A DNA stretch of 64,000 nucleotides from Diaporthe sp. PMI_573 (Eukaryota > Ascomycota > Sordariomycetes > Diaporthales > Diaporthaceae). The stretch's first letter is position 1. Each line of letters opens with the position of its first letter. Shown here piece by piece: positions 1 to 11,955 of the stretch. The stretch lies in the NCBI GenBank assembly GCA_021399435.1, contig JAJTUP010000070.1:1-64000 (forward strand), written 5' to 3'. Made by a program: the position numbers and the translations under genes. The notes under the pieces are model-generated. The model was not told the DNA's origin. It saw nothing but the letters and a program-made list of their open reading frames with translations, and did no database searches.

Positions 1-1800
1 TTAGGCTGTATAAGGACGGCTAAAAAATTAACCTAGGGAAGCCAAAAAGAAAGACTATTAACTATACAACTAAATGTTTTACAAGCAAGCAGGCAGCTCT
101 TATATAAAGAAAAATAATTAGAGGAGAGTTAATTTTAATAGTATATAAAAGCTTAATACACAACTTAACCCAGCTTACAAAACTCTACCACCTAAAGGAG
201 CCCCTACTAAGTAAAAAAAGATCTTCTATATAATCCTTCCCCTACTTAATTACCTAAGCATTATACTAGGGATTAATTACTAGGTCCTTCATCTTAATGC
301 TGGCATTACTGTAAGTATTGTCTAAATCATCTTCCTTATTATTATTATTTAAATTATATAACTTATTGTCCTTATCCTTTAAGTCAGACGGCTGATTACT
401 ATTATAGTGGCTGTAATAATTGCCGTATAACTACTAAATATACTTAGTATAAGCGCCACTATAGAATCCATTAATATATATATAGGCCTTGGTATAATAG
501 GTAACCTAATAATTACTATACTTCTAGAGACAGTAGCCAGCTACATTACTGTATAACTAGATAATAATCGCATAGAAGTAGCTCTCCCAACAAATAATCT
601 TGGCCCAAGCTAGCTAAATTATATTGCCGTTGGCTATCTAAATCAAAATATTGCGCAAAGGAAGACAGCAGGCAGTATACTCCTTATCCTGGTTTTTAAT
701 TAGTAAGGGTATATTGTGTAAAGGGGAGGAAAGGTAGTATAAATACTGGTATATATTGCAAAAAGAAACTGGCGGTTAACTATCTAACTAGTTGGAAGGT
801 TCAGCCAACATACCCTATCCAGCTTGTCGACAGTTATAACCTTAAAAGCATTAGCCATCGTGTAAAAGGTTTAGTAATAATAGGGGGGTAAGTTATAATA
901 ATGTTTTTAATTACACAATATATAAAAGGTATATATATATATATATATGTAAGAGAGAAAAAGTGTTGTATAATAGAGAAGGGGAGAAAGAAAGGTTAAA
1001 ACAAAAGGCAAAAGGCATAAGGTTTTTATGCTGGCACCAGAAGGGCACTATATATAGACCACCTTAACTGGCTAGGAAAAAGGGTTACTTATACAAGTAA
1101 ATTACAGGCAACAGTCCCTTCTAGCACCTTCTGGCCAATATAATAAAAGTCGTAAAAAAAGGTGGTTAGAAAGCAGGTCAGAAAAGGTACTAAAAAGAAG
1201 GTTAAGAAAGTTAGTATAATAAGTACTTAATGTAGACCATCAATTAAAGGTTTGCTTATACCACATATTACCAAACGAAGGCAGCACAACCTACCTGGCT
1301 AGGGTAATTTTATTTATTATAAGAAAAGGCGTACGAGCAATTTAACTTACTCGACCGGCCCAAAGGAAGTATATAATTAGAAAATAAAAGACCCCCAGTA
1401 TTAGAATAGTACTAAGGCTGATCGCACATAGCCATCTTGGCTAGGGAGGATAACTAATCTATCAAGGGAGTATATGTAGACCTCTTAGGTCTACATGTAA
1501 ACTTCCCCGCTTATTTTATAGTTTAGACAGATTATTAACGAATTCAGACACTAATTATACAGATATATACGTACGTACATTACGCCATATAGCAAAGGCC
1601 ATTCAATAATTACTAATATAAACTTTATAAGTTACTTATTAAACTTTATAAAAGTTTAATATAATTATAATATTTAATAAAAAATTTAATAAATAAAAAG
1701 CTTAATAAAAAGTAAATATAAAATATATAATTTTTTTTAAATATATATATAGCTATTATTTTTATATTAGGTAGGTAATTAAAACTAGCTAGGTAGGCGG
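1..1800. repeat. AT-rich, RIP-like degraded repeat tract
   Basis: This stretch is very AT-rich, dominated by TA dinucleotides, and has no sustained reading frame on either strand. Composition changes abruptly near 1800, where ordinary genic sequence begins. The pattern is what repeat-induced point mutation leaves in an old transposon, but I could not recognise a protein family or terminal repeats, so the element type is unknown. A short TA microsatellite lies near 930-950. Confidence 0.6.
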
Positions 1801-2041
1801 ACGTTGGCTGGCTCAACCAGCCTAAACAGCATCGTGCAGCTGACGTAGCCATGGCCTGGCATGTTCTTGGGCTTTTCATATTTAAAGGGAACTTCAGCAC
1901 TCTCATAAGCTCTGATTCTGGATTCATTTTGGGGTCATATTTATCTTCTCGACCTTTAGTGATAACCCATCCCTCGAATCCAAACAACCATGAGCCATTT
2001 CCATTTGCTGAAACAACAACCTATTCATCACATTAACAACT

Positions 2042-2699
2042 ATGTCTGCGCAAAACTCCGAGTCGCTCGCTGGCCAGGGAGAGTTTCACAGCAAGAAACC
2101 CGGCGCAGAGCCTCTCACGCATGGAGGAGTATGTCTTATCCCTTGCAATCATGCCATCTCTCGAATTATCGAAGACTAACCCCGGCCTCGCCTTCCAACA
2201 GCACAGGCCAGGAGTCAAGGTTGGCAACGACGCCGCTCCCGAGTTCAGCGCGGAGGTACACGAGCCCGGAACAGCCCCCTGCAAGGACTCCTTCGAGCCG
2301 AACGCGGAGTCAGAAGTCCCAGGGCAAGGGCAAAACGACATTGCGACAGTACAAATAGATGCCCTGGGCAGCCTCCCCGGCGCCACATCTGCCTCTGTCT
2401 ATAACGCGACACAGTTTGGCAAGCCCGTGCAAGGGGAGTCGAGTGCTGAGGCCCACAGCGACAAGACGGAGCGCCGCACGGGTCTCGAGGGTCACCTTCA
2501 GTACGGCCAGCCCGCCACGACGGGTGACGGCTCTGTCGAGGAGAAGGCCCGGGCGACGGGGGCTGACCTTGAAGGGCGTGCTGGCGAATTGAAGGGGCAG
2601 AAGGGGGCTAGTGGTGTAGTTGAGGGAGGTGTCAACTGGCCTGGGGCTGAGAGTGCGGAGCCTGTCAGCGTGGAAGAGCTTGCTTCTGAGAGACGATGA
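2042..2699 (+). CDS. Small hydrophilic conserved fungal protein (LEA-like composition), two exons
   Basis: I model exon 1 as 2042-2128 and exon 2 as 2202-2699, giving 194 residues. The 73-nt intron begins GTATGT, has a GACTAAC branch site and ends CAACAG, and joins in phase 0. The apparent alternative start at 2121 lies across the donor site and would translate the intron. The protein is Gly/Glu/Ala/Ser-rich with no membrane segment or signal peptide. It opens with MSAQNSESLAGQGEF and continues with a GVKVGNDAAPEF segment, a pattern I associate with conserved fungal hydrophilic proteins of unknown function, possibly stress related. I see no catalytic motif. It stands alone between the AT-rich tract and a long gene-poor stretch. 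Confidence 0.75.
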
Positions 2700-5562
2700 G
2701 CCGCGGGAGGTACTATCGCTTCCATTATATAGGGAAGCAACGATGTTCTAGTAGGACCATGATTGTACCGACTATTGATGCAATAAATCTGAGTGGAATT
2801 TTGAGAACGATTTCAGGTTCTACCTCACCCTAACATTCTTTATAGAAAACTTGGTATTTTTCCCACTTGAGCCCCAGTAGTATATTGTTGACGGCAAAGT
2901 TTAGGATATTACCATACAGCTAGTTTGAATTACTCTTGTACTTACTAGGTCTAGATAAAATTTGAGTCCTTATTGCTTGCTGACTCCTGCAATACTTGAT
3001 TTAAAAGCCTCAAGCTTCTAAAAGAATTTGGGTATTTAGTTTCTATATTTAGCAGAGGGCGCTAAGCAAGGAATATTCCTCAAGGTGTTGAATCCTATAT
3101 CAATCTTAACACGTTATTAGAAATAGAAATGGATAAGATGGTTTTATGTTTTCGCTAAAGATTATTATCTTGTTTAACCCCCCCCTCCCCCTTTAATATA
3201 TGGAAGTAATGTGACCGTCACTGTTTTAATTTCCATATTATATTAAATGCTTATTTTAATTATTGCAAGGTTTTGTTTGCAAAGTCAATAAAGTAAAGAA
3301 TTTGGGTAATATAAGTTAAAAAACTAAGTAATTGGAATGGTATTGAAGGAATGATAAAGGAAAACTATTCCTTTCTCGCTTCTGTATCTTGTGCTGAATT
3401 TTATCTACTACGAGAGACCTTAGATAGATGTCTGCTAATGTGTTATAAGACTTGCCTAAATTCTGACAGGCTGAGCTGAGGGAAGACAAATTGGCTTGGC
3501 TATGTCCTGACGGCTTTTATAGGGAAAACGTGTCTGAGCTATAGATGCACGTGGGATGGCTTGAAGCTTATTGCGAGAACTAAGACCGATATTACCTAGT
3601 TTATGGTAACTTAGTTTTAATTAAGGTATGTTAATAATTTCTCCCACCTAGGTTTGCCCAGGGGTTTTGATAGATTTAGTATAGGTATTTGCGTACAGTA
3701 TTATATTAACTGGAAGTTTGTAGAACTACCTCTACTTTAGACTATAAGTGATAATTGATGGGATTGGAAGCGAGACAAAGATCTTGAGTATATAATTTGC
3801 AAGACTCGATGAAGTTTAGATAAATGTTATAGTCTCTTTAGTTACTCCACTAGTTCCTGTTGTCTAGATATCTAACTTTTATATTAGACGACATCTCTAA
3901 CCCCTCGATGCCTAGGCTCAATAGGACATGAGTAGATTCAGGAGTGAGTTTGTGAGACGGTACTGCACAAGCCTCGCACAGAGTATTTGAAATATCCTCC
4001 AATTGACAGGATTACAGATTGAGTTCAGATGGGGATTTAACAATGACCGAGATTGCTCAAATCTGCGGACAACTTTCCACCGAGATCACAATCGCGTCAT
4101 GACTTTGCGTGGTGTTACCCAAGTGCTGCCAGCCTTGAGTGATATTGATGTTCGATGTCCCATGTTCTCGCTGTATCACAAGGTTGCAAATTGACCCATA
4201 CTCTGTACTCATGATATCAATGCAGTGTCACGGTAGATGTTTGCGGCTGCTCTTTTGGCCGTTACCGCGGCTCGGTACTTTCTACCTGGATAGGTTAGTG
4301 ATTTACTGTCCATTCAAGCCGGAGATCTCGGCTTCCAAATTCTGCTGATAACGAGTCATCCTTGGGCAAGCGAGATTGTTGGTTTCTCTCCTCAATTAAG
4401 TTGGGCGTGATTAAATTAAGGTGGGTGTTCTTGGCTGCTGTTAAAGGTCAAAGCTTAATAAACTGTAGACTAATTAGATCGAGAAGCTTGCAATATTAAA
4501 TTGCCAAGAAGGCGGAAATCTAAGCGCTGAGATGCTTGTCATGGTTGCTCCTAGAATAACCTAAACTTTATTTTATTACCCGCTCCCAGAAGCCTGCGTA
4601 TATCTCGCCGCAAAGCATTCCAAAAATATCGCTAGCCGCCCACCGTAAGCAATTATGTGCATTGGGCACTTCTGCTCTGTAAGTGTATAGCAGCCCCAGC
4701 GCGATTTCCGTCATCTATTTATCGCTATGACCACTCGTCTTTCCCAACCCCGGTTTCCCCTAGAGTTAATTGCCTGCAGACGGGAAGTATGGTCCCGTTG
4801 TCGACAAGCTTGCAGTTTAAGCGCATTGCCCTGACCACTGCTTGGCCGAGGCATAAAAGGACAACTTTGTCTTCGGTTCATACCCGAGTCCTACGAGTAA
4901 CAAGGTTTGTGAAGGTGTGTGCTGTGGGCCATTACAGACACACAGACGACTCTTTGAATGTGTTCTGTATACCTGAGCAATGACAACTTGGCATGCCTTC
5001 TGGGAAAGGCCTGACGACCAAGTGACGCGGCTCGGCGCCGTACTGTGATGTGTGTTAGCCTGCTTCAACCATCCATTTGGCTACATCCCACTTAGCTTGA
5101 GCTTAATCGCGCCCTAGTTCCCGGAATAGTCTACCACCTCCATATGCTATGCGAGAGCGACAGCCAACTCTCGAAAAGGGGGAAGTAAGCGAAGCGGTAA
5201 TCTGTATGTAATGTCTGTCTATATGGGATGAAGCCAATATAACGATCTCAGAGTGATTTGATACCGATTCCAGCCTCTACGATGAGATCCCCTCTGGATA
5301 TATGTCACAGCAAGATGCTACCCTTGCAGAGTCTGTATATAGTGCCCAGGAATTCTAAGACCAAACGGACGTCTCGGCAGACCACTGTACCTGCACGCTG
5401 CCAGATCTAGCTAGATGCCGCCTGCTACTGTCGGATGTTATCCTGGCAGGCGTTCATCTTGAGTGAGATAAGACTCAGGCGACGCCTCTTGTTACCACAA
5501 GCACGGGGCTTGATGTCCCATACTAACGGCAAATTCTGCTGACAATTTATGACCACAACACG
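2700..5562. other. Gene-poor intergenic stretch
   Basis: No supported gene. The first kilobase is AT-rich and includes a C-run near 3180. The open frames around 4003-4350 and 4657-4983 show no domain, no plausible splice partner and no recognisable family, and I treat them as chance. The part from about 3400 to 5500 has more balanced composition and could hold an old, unrecognisable remnant. Confidence 0.5.
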
Positions 5563-7441
5563 ATGCCGAACTCCTTTCCTATTGAATGCCGGGACCAGAA
5601 GTCTATTATCGCCGTCGGTGTTGTGTTTAGTGCCCTGGCTACTGTGGCGGTTGGGATGCGGCTGGTTTCGAGGAGGATTATTTGCCGGGCACTTGACTGG
5701 AGTGATTATTTAATAATAGCGGCATGTGTAAGTATTTGGGAATTGTGGGAGCTTGGAGAAATGGAAAAGATACTGATTCTTAGCGCAGATAACGGTAATA
5801 TCCTATTGGGCCACGGCATTAGTAGGTGAGCTAGAGCTTTTTGAGACCATGACTGCCTTACTATTTGCTGACGAGTCGATTAAAGGTGTTGTTATTGGGG
5901 GATTAGGATTCTATGTTGGCGAAATAATCGATATGTATGGCCATGCAGAGGTTGAGATTGCGTTCTAGGTACGTTGCTTATTTAATATCTCTCGAGTGTC
6001 TATTGACGCATTTACTAGATCTTATTTGCCTTGTAAATACTCTGGGCCATAGCAGGGGGCCTTTACGAGGTGTTGATACTACTCTTCTATATCGAGGTCT
6101 TTCCTACCTTGAAACGATATGGCCGAGTCCTTATGGCCGTGATCTTTTGCTATACGTTTAGTACGGCCTTGGCGGCGGTGCTGGTCTGCGAGGATGTGGA
6201 CGATAATTGGGAATATGAAAATCTGTTTTAGGGGAAATGCGGAGATTGTATTCTGGTTTTTTGCGTGATTGGCGCTCTGAATATTGTCTCGGATGTGATA
6301 GTGCTGTTGCTTCCTGTCAGAAATGTTCTTAAGCTGCAGCTGCCACTGTATTGTAGGCTGGTTCTCTTGGCTATGTTTGCCCTTGGTTTCTTCTGAGTCC
6401 AGGCTTTGATTACCTGATTGTGTTATATATAATAGGGCCTATTATGCTAATATAAATATGTTTAGCATCTGTGTAATTAGTATTGTCTGACTAGGAACGC
6501 TCTCTAGTCTTAGCTCCAGGGACTTTTGAGATATGCCTTATGTAATTATGCAGACAGTTATATGGAGCGGGCTGGAGCTAAGTGTTGCCGTTATTCTGGC
6601 CTGCGTCTCGCTGATGCGACCTCTCGTCCTTTGTATTTGCGGCGTGGTAGACTTATTCGAGGATCGAACCAAGTCTGTGTTAGCCAATGACCACTCTCTC
6701 GGCATGAGCTCGGCTCCGCGCGCGTCGGCGTACAATCAGATTCGCGATAGCCTTGCAGTGCCGACCCCTACAGCGAGGATACATAATGAAAACGGAGATT
6801 CGCAGGGCTGATTTCGGAGGGTACAGGGGTACATGTTGGCCCCCAGTGCACATACAGCGCGCACTACCAAAATTAGTATGTACACCATTATTTTGGCCCT
6901 ACCGCCGTCATCGCTGGTTGTCACATCACAAGTGCACCCAAATAAACGCTCGCTGCAGTGCAAATCGCTTAAATCAGTGGTGTTTTTCTACATATCTAGC
7001 TGGTACAGACGACGATCTCGTCTTCAATCTCCTCCTCGTCATTGTCGTCGCTGATAACGTCGCTGCAATTCTGAAAAATTAATATCTGACCAGCTGGAGG
7101 TTCTTTCTGATGTAAAATCAATTGATTCCGACGAGAAATTAAGGGCTGCAGCGATTCGTTGTTGAGAAGTCGTCGTTGGGGGGTTGGTGACGATGGAGGC
7201 TTCGCAGGTTGGCAGTCAGGTTGTGTAAAAAAGACCAGTGTGGGTGTTTACTTGACGTTGAATGCTGGCTTCTGATTGGCTGCAGCAGCTGGGTCGAGGA
7301 GGTACCCCTGTACCCTCCGAAATCAGCCCTGCGAATCTCCGTTTTCTACATAATATGGAGGCGATGCTGATTTCGAGAGACGCCACCCCTGCTTCAGACG
7401 TGGAATTTGGAACGATTGTGCACTCAGAACGTGGTAGATAG
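5563..7441 (+). pseudogene. Fungal rhodopsin-domain (PTH11/SAT4-like) membrane protein, broken and split by a MITE
   Basis: Fragments of a seven-helix fungal rhodopsin-domain protein follow in order. The N-terminal helix is at 5563-5727, with a typical RLVSRR segment and a WSDYLI motif, followed by a GTAAGT intron. Central helices lie at about 6075-6410 and include GALNIVSDVIVLLLP. The last helix, near 6545-6640, has SGLELSVAVILACV followed by MRPL. In-frame TAG and TGA stops interrupt the central part, and several helices cannot be placed in one frame. The C-terminal tail runs to 6787, where a MITE (6788-7346) is inserted. When the element and one target copy (7347-7354) are set aside, the same frame continues from 7355 to a TAG ending at 7441, adding about 28 residues. 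The family is usually a plasma-membrane sensor; this copy cannot be functional. Confidence 0.75.
6788..7346. mobile_element. hAT-like non-autonomous element (MITE), copy A
   Basis: The element is 559 bp with perfect 45-bp terminal inverted repeats at 6788-6832 and 7302-7346, starting GAAAACGGAGATTCGC. It is flanked by a perfect 8-bp direct duplication, TACATAAT, at 6780-6787 and 7347-7354, the size expected for hAT-superfamily insertion. It encodes no transposase. Read on the minus strand, its interior (about 6890-7080) resembles the interior of copy B near 38010-38170, including an acidic stretch followed by a stop, so the copies share an ancestor with a coding segment. It sits inside the last exon of a rhodopsin-family pseudogene. 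Confidence 0.92.
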
Positions 7442-8366
7442 GTGGATTGGTGTGATAAACTCCCAATGTAATACTCACAGTATACATAGTTTGCAAATCT
7501 ATGCCTAATATCACGTGCCGATTTATTTGTCCGAGCAGCACAGCGGCGCTTTTCGGCGTGATGATCGATTGACCGAGCATGTGACCGGACGCAAATTCGA
7601 TTAGATGAGAAATCTGCGCAATTGCCCAAGTCGTCTTAGAGTAATTTGATATTTGGCCAGATGCTTGAAATCTGACCCGTGAAAAGATCTGCTGTTCCTG
7701 ATAAGACCAGGAGTTCATAAGTAGTACATTTCTCGGAAACAGCCTTAGTCGTGAATAACCTTTGCGCCGGCGTCTCGACTCGGGCCCGACGACGCCTCCC
7801 CGAATGAATGCGTAGGGGCCAGGCACAGCATCACAGACAAAGTCGGCCTATCCAGCTTCTTGCTTCCACCTATTCGGCTCTTTTAACATGACCTTTTAGC
7901 ACACCTAGCTTAAATGATACAAATATTGACTACTCACCCTAGATTTAACAATATGAAGACAGGTTTACCATGAAAAAACTGTATTAATTAAGTACTACTT
8001 TCAATGTATATTTACAGGGCCTCAGAAGCTCGGAAAACCATTGAGCACTATAGAGGGAATAGGGCGCTGTAGAGGGCATAGAGAGTGAAATAGAATTAGA
8101 AGCATACAGGCCCAGAGCGGTACTTGTCTTTCTCAGTGAATTTCCAAGAAAAAGATGAACTGGGTGGGCGGCCAGAAGGAGCTGGATGGGCGGGCGTAAG
8201 GAGCTGGGCAGGCGGACCTCGGCTGACGGCACCAATCACCAATCTGCCCACCAACCCATGTTAGGAACAGGCTACTGTTTTTAAAGTCCGGCTTCGCACG
8301 TTTTCTATCCAGCGCCCTTCAGATCATGATTTAGTTGCCCACCAACTCAAATTACCTGATCCCACG
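7442..8366. other. Intergenic stretch, no supported gene
   Basis: Nothing is well supported here. A minus-strand open frame at 7323-7826 runs out of the MITE terminal repeat and overlaps the displaced rhodopsin tail, so I do not call it. The roughly 130 bases before 8367 would hold the crotonase promoter, but I see no distinctive element. Confidence 0.4.
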
Positions 8367-9206
8367 ATGACCGACACCGAGCCCAACGCAGTCCAGATTT
8401 CCAAGACCGATGATGGTATCACTACGATCATCATCAACCGACCGCATCGCCGAAACGCGATCGACGGTTCAACCGGCAGGAAGCTGACATCTGCGTTTCT
8501 GGACTTCGAGGCAGATCCTCTCCAGAAAGTTTGTGTCTTCTACGGAGCCCACGGGACTTTCTGCGCCGGCTTCGACCTTCACGAGGTTGCCACGTTCAGC
8601 CCGGGAGAGTCCGACTACAAGGGGCCCATCGTCGATGCGAGCCATAAGGTTGAGGGCCGCAATATCGGCCCCATCGGTCCTTCTCGTATGCAGATCAAGA
8701 AGCCCGTTATAAGCGCCGTTTCCGGTTACGCCGTCGCTGGAGGGCTTGAGCTCTCGCTTCTTGGTGATATCCGCGTGGCCGAGGAGGATGCCGTTTTCGG
8801 CGTCTTCTGCCGTCGCTGGGGAGTGCCCCTGATTGATGGTGGTACGGTCCGCCTACAGGCCATTGTTGGGCTAGGGCGTGCTTTGGATATGATTCTCACT
8901 GGTCGTGGTGTCAGTGCCGCTGAAGCTCTGCAGATGGGTCTGGCGAACCGCGTGGTGAAGAAGGGCATGGCTTTGGAGGAGGCAACTAAGATCGCCAAGC
9001 AGTTGCTTGTGTTCCCCCAGGAATGCATGAATGTCGACAGGGCGAATTGCTACTACGCTGCCTATGACGCTTCATCTTTCGAAGACGCGCTCAGGAATGA
9101 GTTCGACGAGGGAGCTAAAATTATCACTACTGAGAGTGTTCGTGGCGCTGCTAGATTTAGCGAAGGAGCTGGTCGTCATGGTGTTTTTGATTCTGCAAAT
9201 CTCTAA
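8367..9206 (+). CDS. Enoyl-CoA hydratase/isomerase (crotonase) family protein
   Basis: This is an intact intronless 279-residue frame, the usual crotonase length. The two oxyanion-hole segments are present: FCAGFDL at residues 65-71 and AVAGGLELS at 122-130. Glu128 aligns with the first catalytic glutamate of enoyl-CoA hydratase. The second catalytic glutamate position falls in FCRRWGVPLIDGGT (147-160), where Arg-rich sequence replaces it. That is typical of a hydratase-like subgroup whose substrate is not established. The protein probably acts on an acyl-CoA thioester. There is no clear mitochondrial presequence and no C-terminal peroxisomal SKL; the protein ends in SANL. Its neighbour on the opposite strand is a broken prenyltransferase, so the two might once have belonged to one secondary-metabolism locus, but that is inference. 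Confidence 0.9.
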   Translation: MTDTEPNAVQISKTDDGITTIIINRPHRRNAIDGSTGRKLTSAFLDFEADPLQKVCVFYGAHGTFCAGFDLHEVATFSPGESDYKGPIVDASHKVEGRNIGPIGPSRMQIKKPVISAVSGYAVAGGLELSLLGDIRVAEEDAVFGVFCRRWGVPLIDGGTVRLQAIVGLGRALDMILTGRGVSAAEALQMGLANRVVKKGMALEEATKIAKQLLVFPQECMNVDRANCYYAAYDASSFEDALRNEFDEGAKIITTESVRGAARFSEGAGRHGVFDSANL

Positions 9207-9271
9207 ATGAGCAGCCCGTCGTGTCAGTTTCAAGCCAAAGTTGTATTGGATTTTCTGCGTGACAGAAGACT

Positions 9272-10380
9272 CTAGCAGTAAATAGGCAGAGCGAATATAC
9301 ATGAGATCCAAATGTTCCAAAGCCAGAAGGTAAGCTTATCGCTCGAAACGTCGCGATATATCAAGCCTCTAACACCGACCACGGTCGCGAGTCCAAAGAG
9401 CAAGAGAAAGCCACCACTCAGGGGTGATAATCCCCAGAATAGAGGACAGACGATGCCCCAAGTGACCATGCAGAAGACTGTGATTCATCTAGCACAGCCG
9501 TCACCGACGACAAGCGGCAGAGTCCGTCGCCCTCTCAAGGCGTCGCCCTCTTGGTCATACATGTCGGGTATGCATGGTCGTGACTATGGCGGCCACAATG
9601 ATTCCGAGCCAGTGGAAGAGCGGCATCGCGACATCGGAGCCAGGGGTACCCGCAAAGAGCACCGGAAGCTGAAATCCAAGCGCCACTTCCATTGCCCCGG
9701 AAGCGAGCGGATGGCAGTCTGAGCCGCCGAATTCGTTGTACCAGGTCCCGAGGAATATCAGGCCAAAGTTTTGACGTATGCCGCCTCCGAATGCGGTGCT
9801 CATGAAGGGCGTGATGACGTAGACCCAGTACATCAGCCTCTTTGATTCGCTGGGCGAGATACGACCCTGTGGCAAAGGGCGCCACGGTTTGTTCACGGCG
9901 TTTTCTGAGATAGGGTCACTGCCCACGGTGGTGATGCCGTATTTATGCGCTACTAGCGCGTTGATAATGCCGAAGGTGGTGTTCGGCATGACGATCGTTT
10001 TGAGATCGCTCAAGTTGAAGAGCCATAGGGTCTGGCAGAAATAGGCAATACGAGACATCAGGTCGTTCCTGGCATTACAAAGAGGTTTGATTAGTCCAAG
10101 AGCTGGTCAGAATATGGAAACCAGCACTCGATTCAATGTTCAAGGCGAATCGCAGTTTGGCATACCTCTTCGGGGGTTGAGCAGAAGACGGGCTGTCTGT
10201 AGCTGTCATTTTGTCTGTAGCCATTATCTTGTCTGCAGCGATCATTTCGCTTGGAGAGGTTGTCGTTCTCAGGAAAAGAGGGCGATGAGGCTGGGTCGAT
10301 TCAAGTGCAAAAATAATGTAGGTGTTGTACGCGAATATGCTGTTGAAAAGTGCCAGAAACTTGTCCACTAGGATCGACAA
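9272..10380 (-). pseudogene. UbiA-family membrane prenyltransferase, degraded
   Basis: Read on the minus strand, the sequence matches fungal UbiA-like integral membrane prenyltransferases: LWLFNLSDLKTIV, then NKPWRPLPQGRIS, then a GIRQNFGLIFLGTWYNE helix region. The second Asp-rich motif, DMYDQEGD, is followed by LRGRRTLPLVVGDG, and the C-terminal helix contains CPLFWGLSPL and SDKLTFWLWN. Three defects are visible. About 20 residues (one helix leading into the first Asp-rich region) are missing between the INALVAHKYG and NKPWRP segments. A one-base shift falls just before DMYDQEGD near 9570. A TGA stands where a Trp is expected, just after VVGDGCAR near 9495. The N-terminal part (10075-10380) joins poorly. 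The family attaches prenyl chains to aromatic or other acceptors in meroterpenoid and related pathways. Confidence 0.8.
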
Positions 10381-11955
10381 GACTTGGCAGTGGTGTCGTA
10401 TATTTTTTGAAAGCTCAAGGTATGTCCTCCTTGAACACGAAAGACCTGTTAGAAAGAGGATGATTGAAATTGAACATTTTGGTTTGAAGAATCCTCGCAG
10501 GTCTATCAGGACATTAAATATTTCACCTCTTACTCACTCATCCCCCCATTCCCTCCTTCAGGAGAAATTCAGCTCAAAGCACGAGGCTCCGGTCAAGTAG
10601 ACACATATTCCTTCCATCGCCGACAACATACAAAAAAGACAGATCAGAATCCTGGGTACAGTTTGCTGACGCACAACTCGACCACAGCCACCGATAATCG
10701 AGAAGACAGAAACCTCCAGGTGGGCAGGCACATGACAAGGGTTTAGACTACGGTCCCGCAGCTTCTTACTTCTCTCAAACGTCGAGGTATATGATGCCTG
10801 AGCCTCCCAATGCCTTAAATGTCATGGGTTTCTGGAAGTTTTGGCGATGATTAGACCGGATGGTGATGGTAGTCAAAATTCGCAGCCTTACAGGGCCTTC
10901 CTCGCGAACTATTGCATTGTATGCAGCTCAGTCTCCCATTGGAGAAAAGATAAACGACTCCCCATCCGACTGAGTGCAAGATGACAACGCATCTAAATTC
11001 CAAATCAATTAGCTATAGGACCTTGCGTTCGGAGGAGCCGTGCAGCCTCTTCCTCAATCCTTATAGTGTTCAGCGATCCATAAAGCAAAGTAAAAGGCGG
11101 CATCGGCCAGGCTGAGCCATCGCCATTCCAGATCGTCATGAAGATAACCAGCGGTCGCCCTAGCAGCCTATGAATTTATTTGGAATTAGAGACCCACTCC
11201 TCCGAAGAGCCTCATCATTCATGCCTGTGCCCCCATAGTGTGGGTCTCTAGGTTAATCTGTGTGACTGGCCAGCTCGCCTAGAGACCTCATTTATGAAAC
11301 AAGCGATGCTGACTGCTGGAAGGATCCATGTGTAACCATTTCCGGTTCTAAACGGTTCTAAGCGAAAGTTCCTGGGAGGATCAACGTGCAGCTGATATGT
11401 TAAAGACTAGCAATCTGACGTGATACCAGTATCTTTTGACGATCACTGTATTATGTTACGGTCTGTCACTGTCATGCCCAGGAGCCTTGAACAGGTAGAC
11501 CGAGCCTCACACCTCCCCCAGTGGCTTTTTGGAATGTACGATGATGCTGATAGAACTAAGTTCGGTAGATGGATTGTCGTTCTGGACCCCACCAAATCAT
11601 TTGCTCCGAGTACAGCGATGGGTTTGTGTTCTTCCGACACAGGGCTCCAGTTGATTATCAGTGTCTCTGCAGTGTGCTGGAGCTTGGCCGGACAATGTCG
11701 ATCCCCCCCCCCGCCCACACACATCCCGGCGATACACCTCGTCCACGATGCGCTCCAGATTATTGGCAAAATCTTTTGTCCCGAATAGCTGTACAGAGTT
11801 TACTCTGAGATCACTTCGGAATGATTTGCAATGCCATCCTGCTCTTTGCTGACCTCTTGTTAGAAGATGGCCAGTTGATGAATACCCAACACTGCTGACG
11901 ACAAATCGCTGCTGTTGCACCTCTAACTATGTAGGCTTTCTTATTATTAAAACGT
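10381..11955. other. Intergenic stretch with one short inverted repeat
   Basis: No supported gene. An 11-bp inverted repeat, TAGAGACCCAC at 11187-11197 and its complement at 11240-11250, could form a hairpin; its meaning is unknown. Minus-strand open frames at 11443-11920 have a possible coding look but no recognisable domain, and may be remnants. Confidence 0.4.

Noticed and set aside
7323..7826. Minus-strand 167-residue frame with a W-x-Y-Q-E segment that recalls HET-domain proteins
   Set aside because: Its 3' part runs through the MITE terminal repeat and the displaced rhodopsin tail, and the similarity is too short to support a HET domain.
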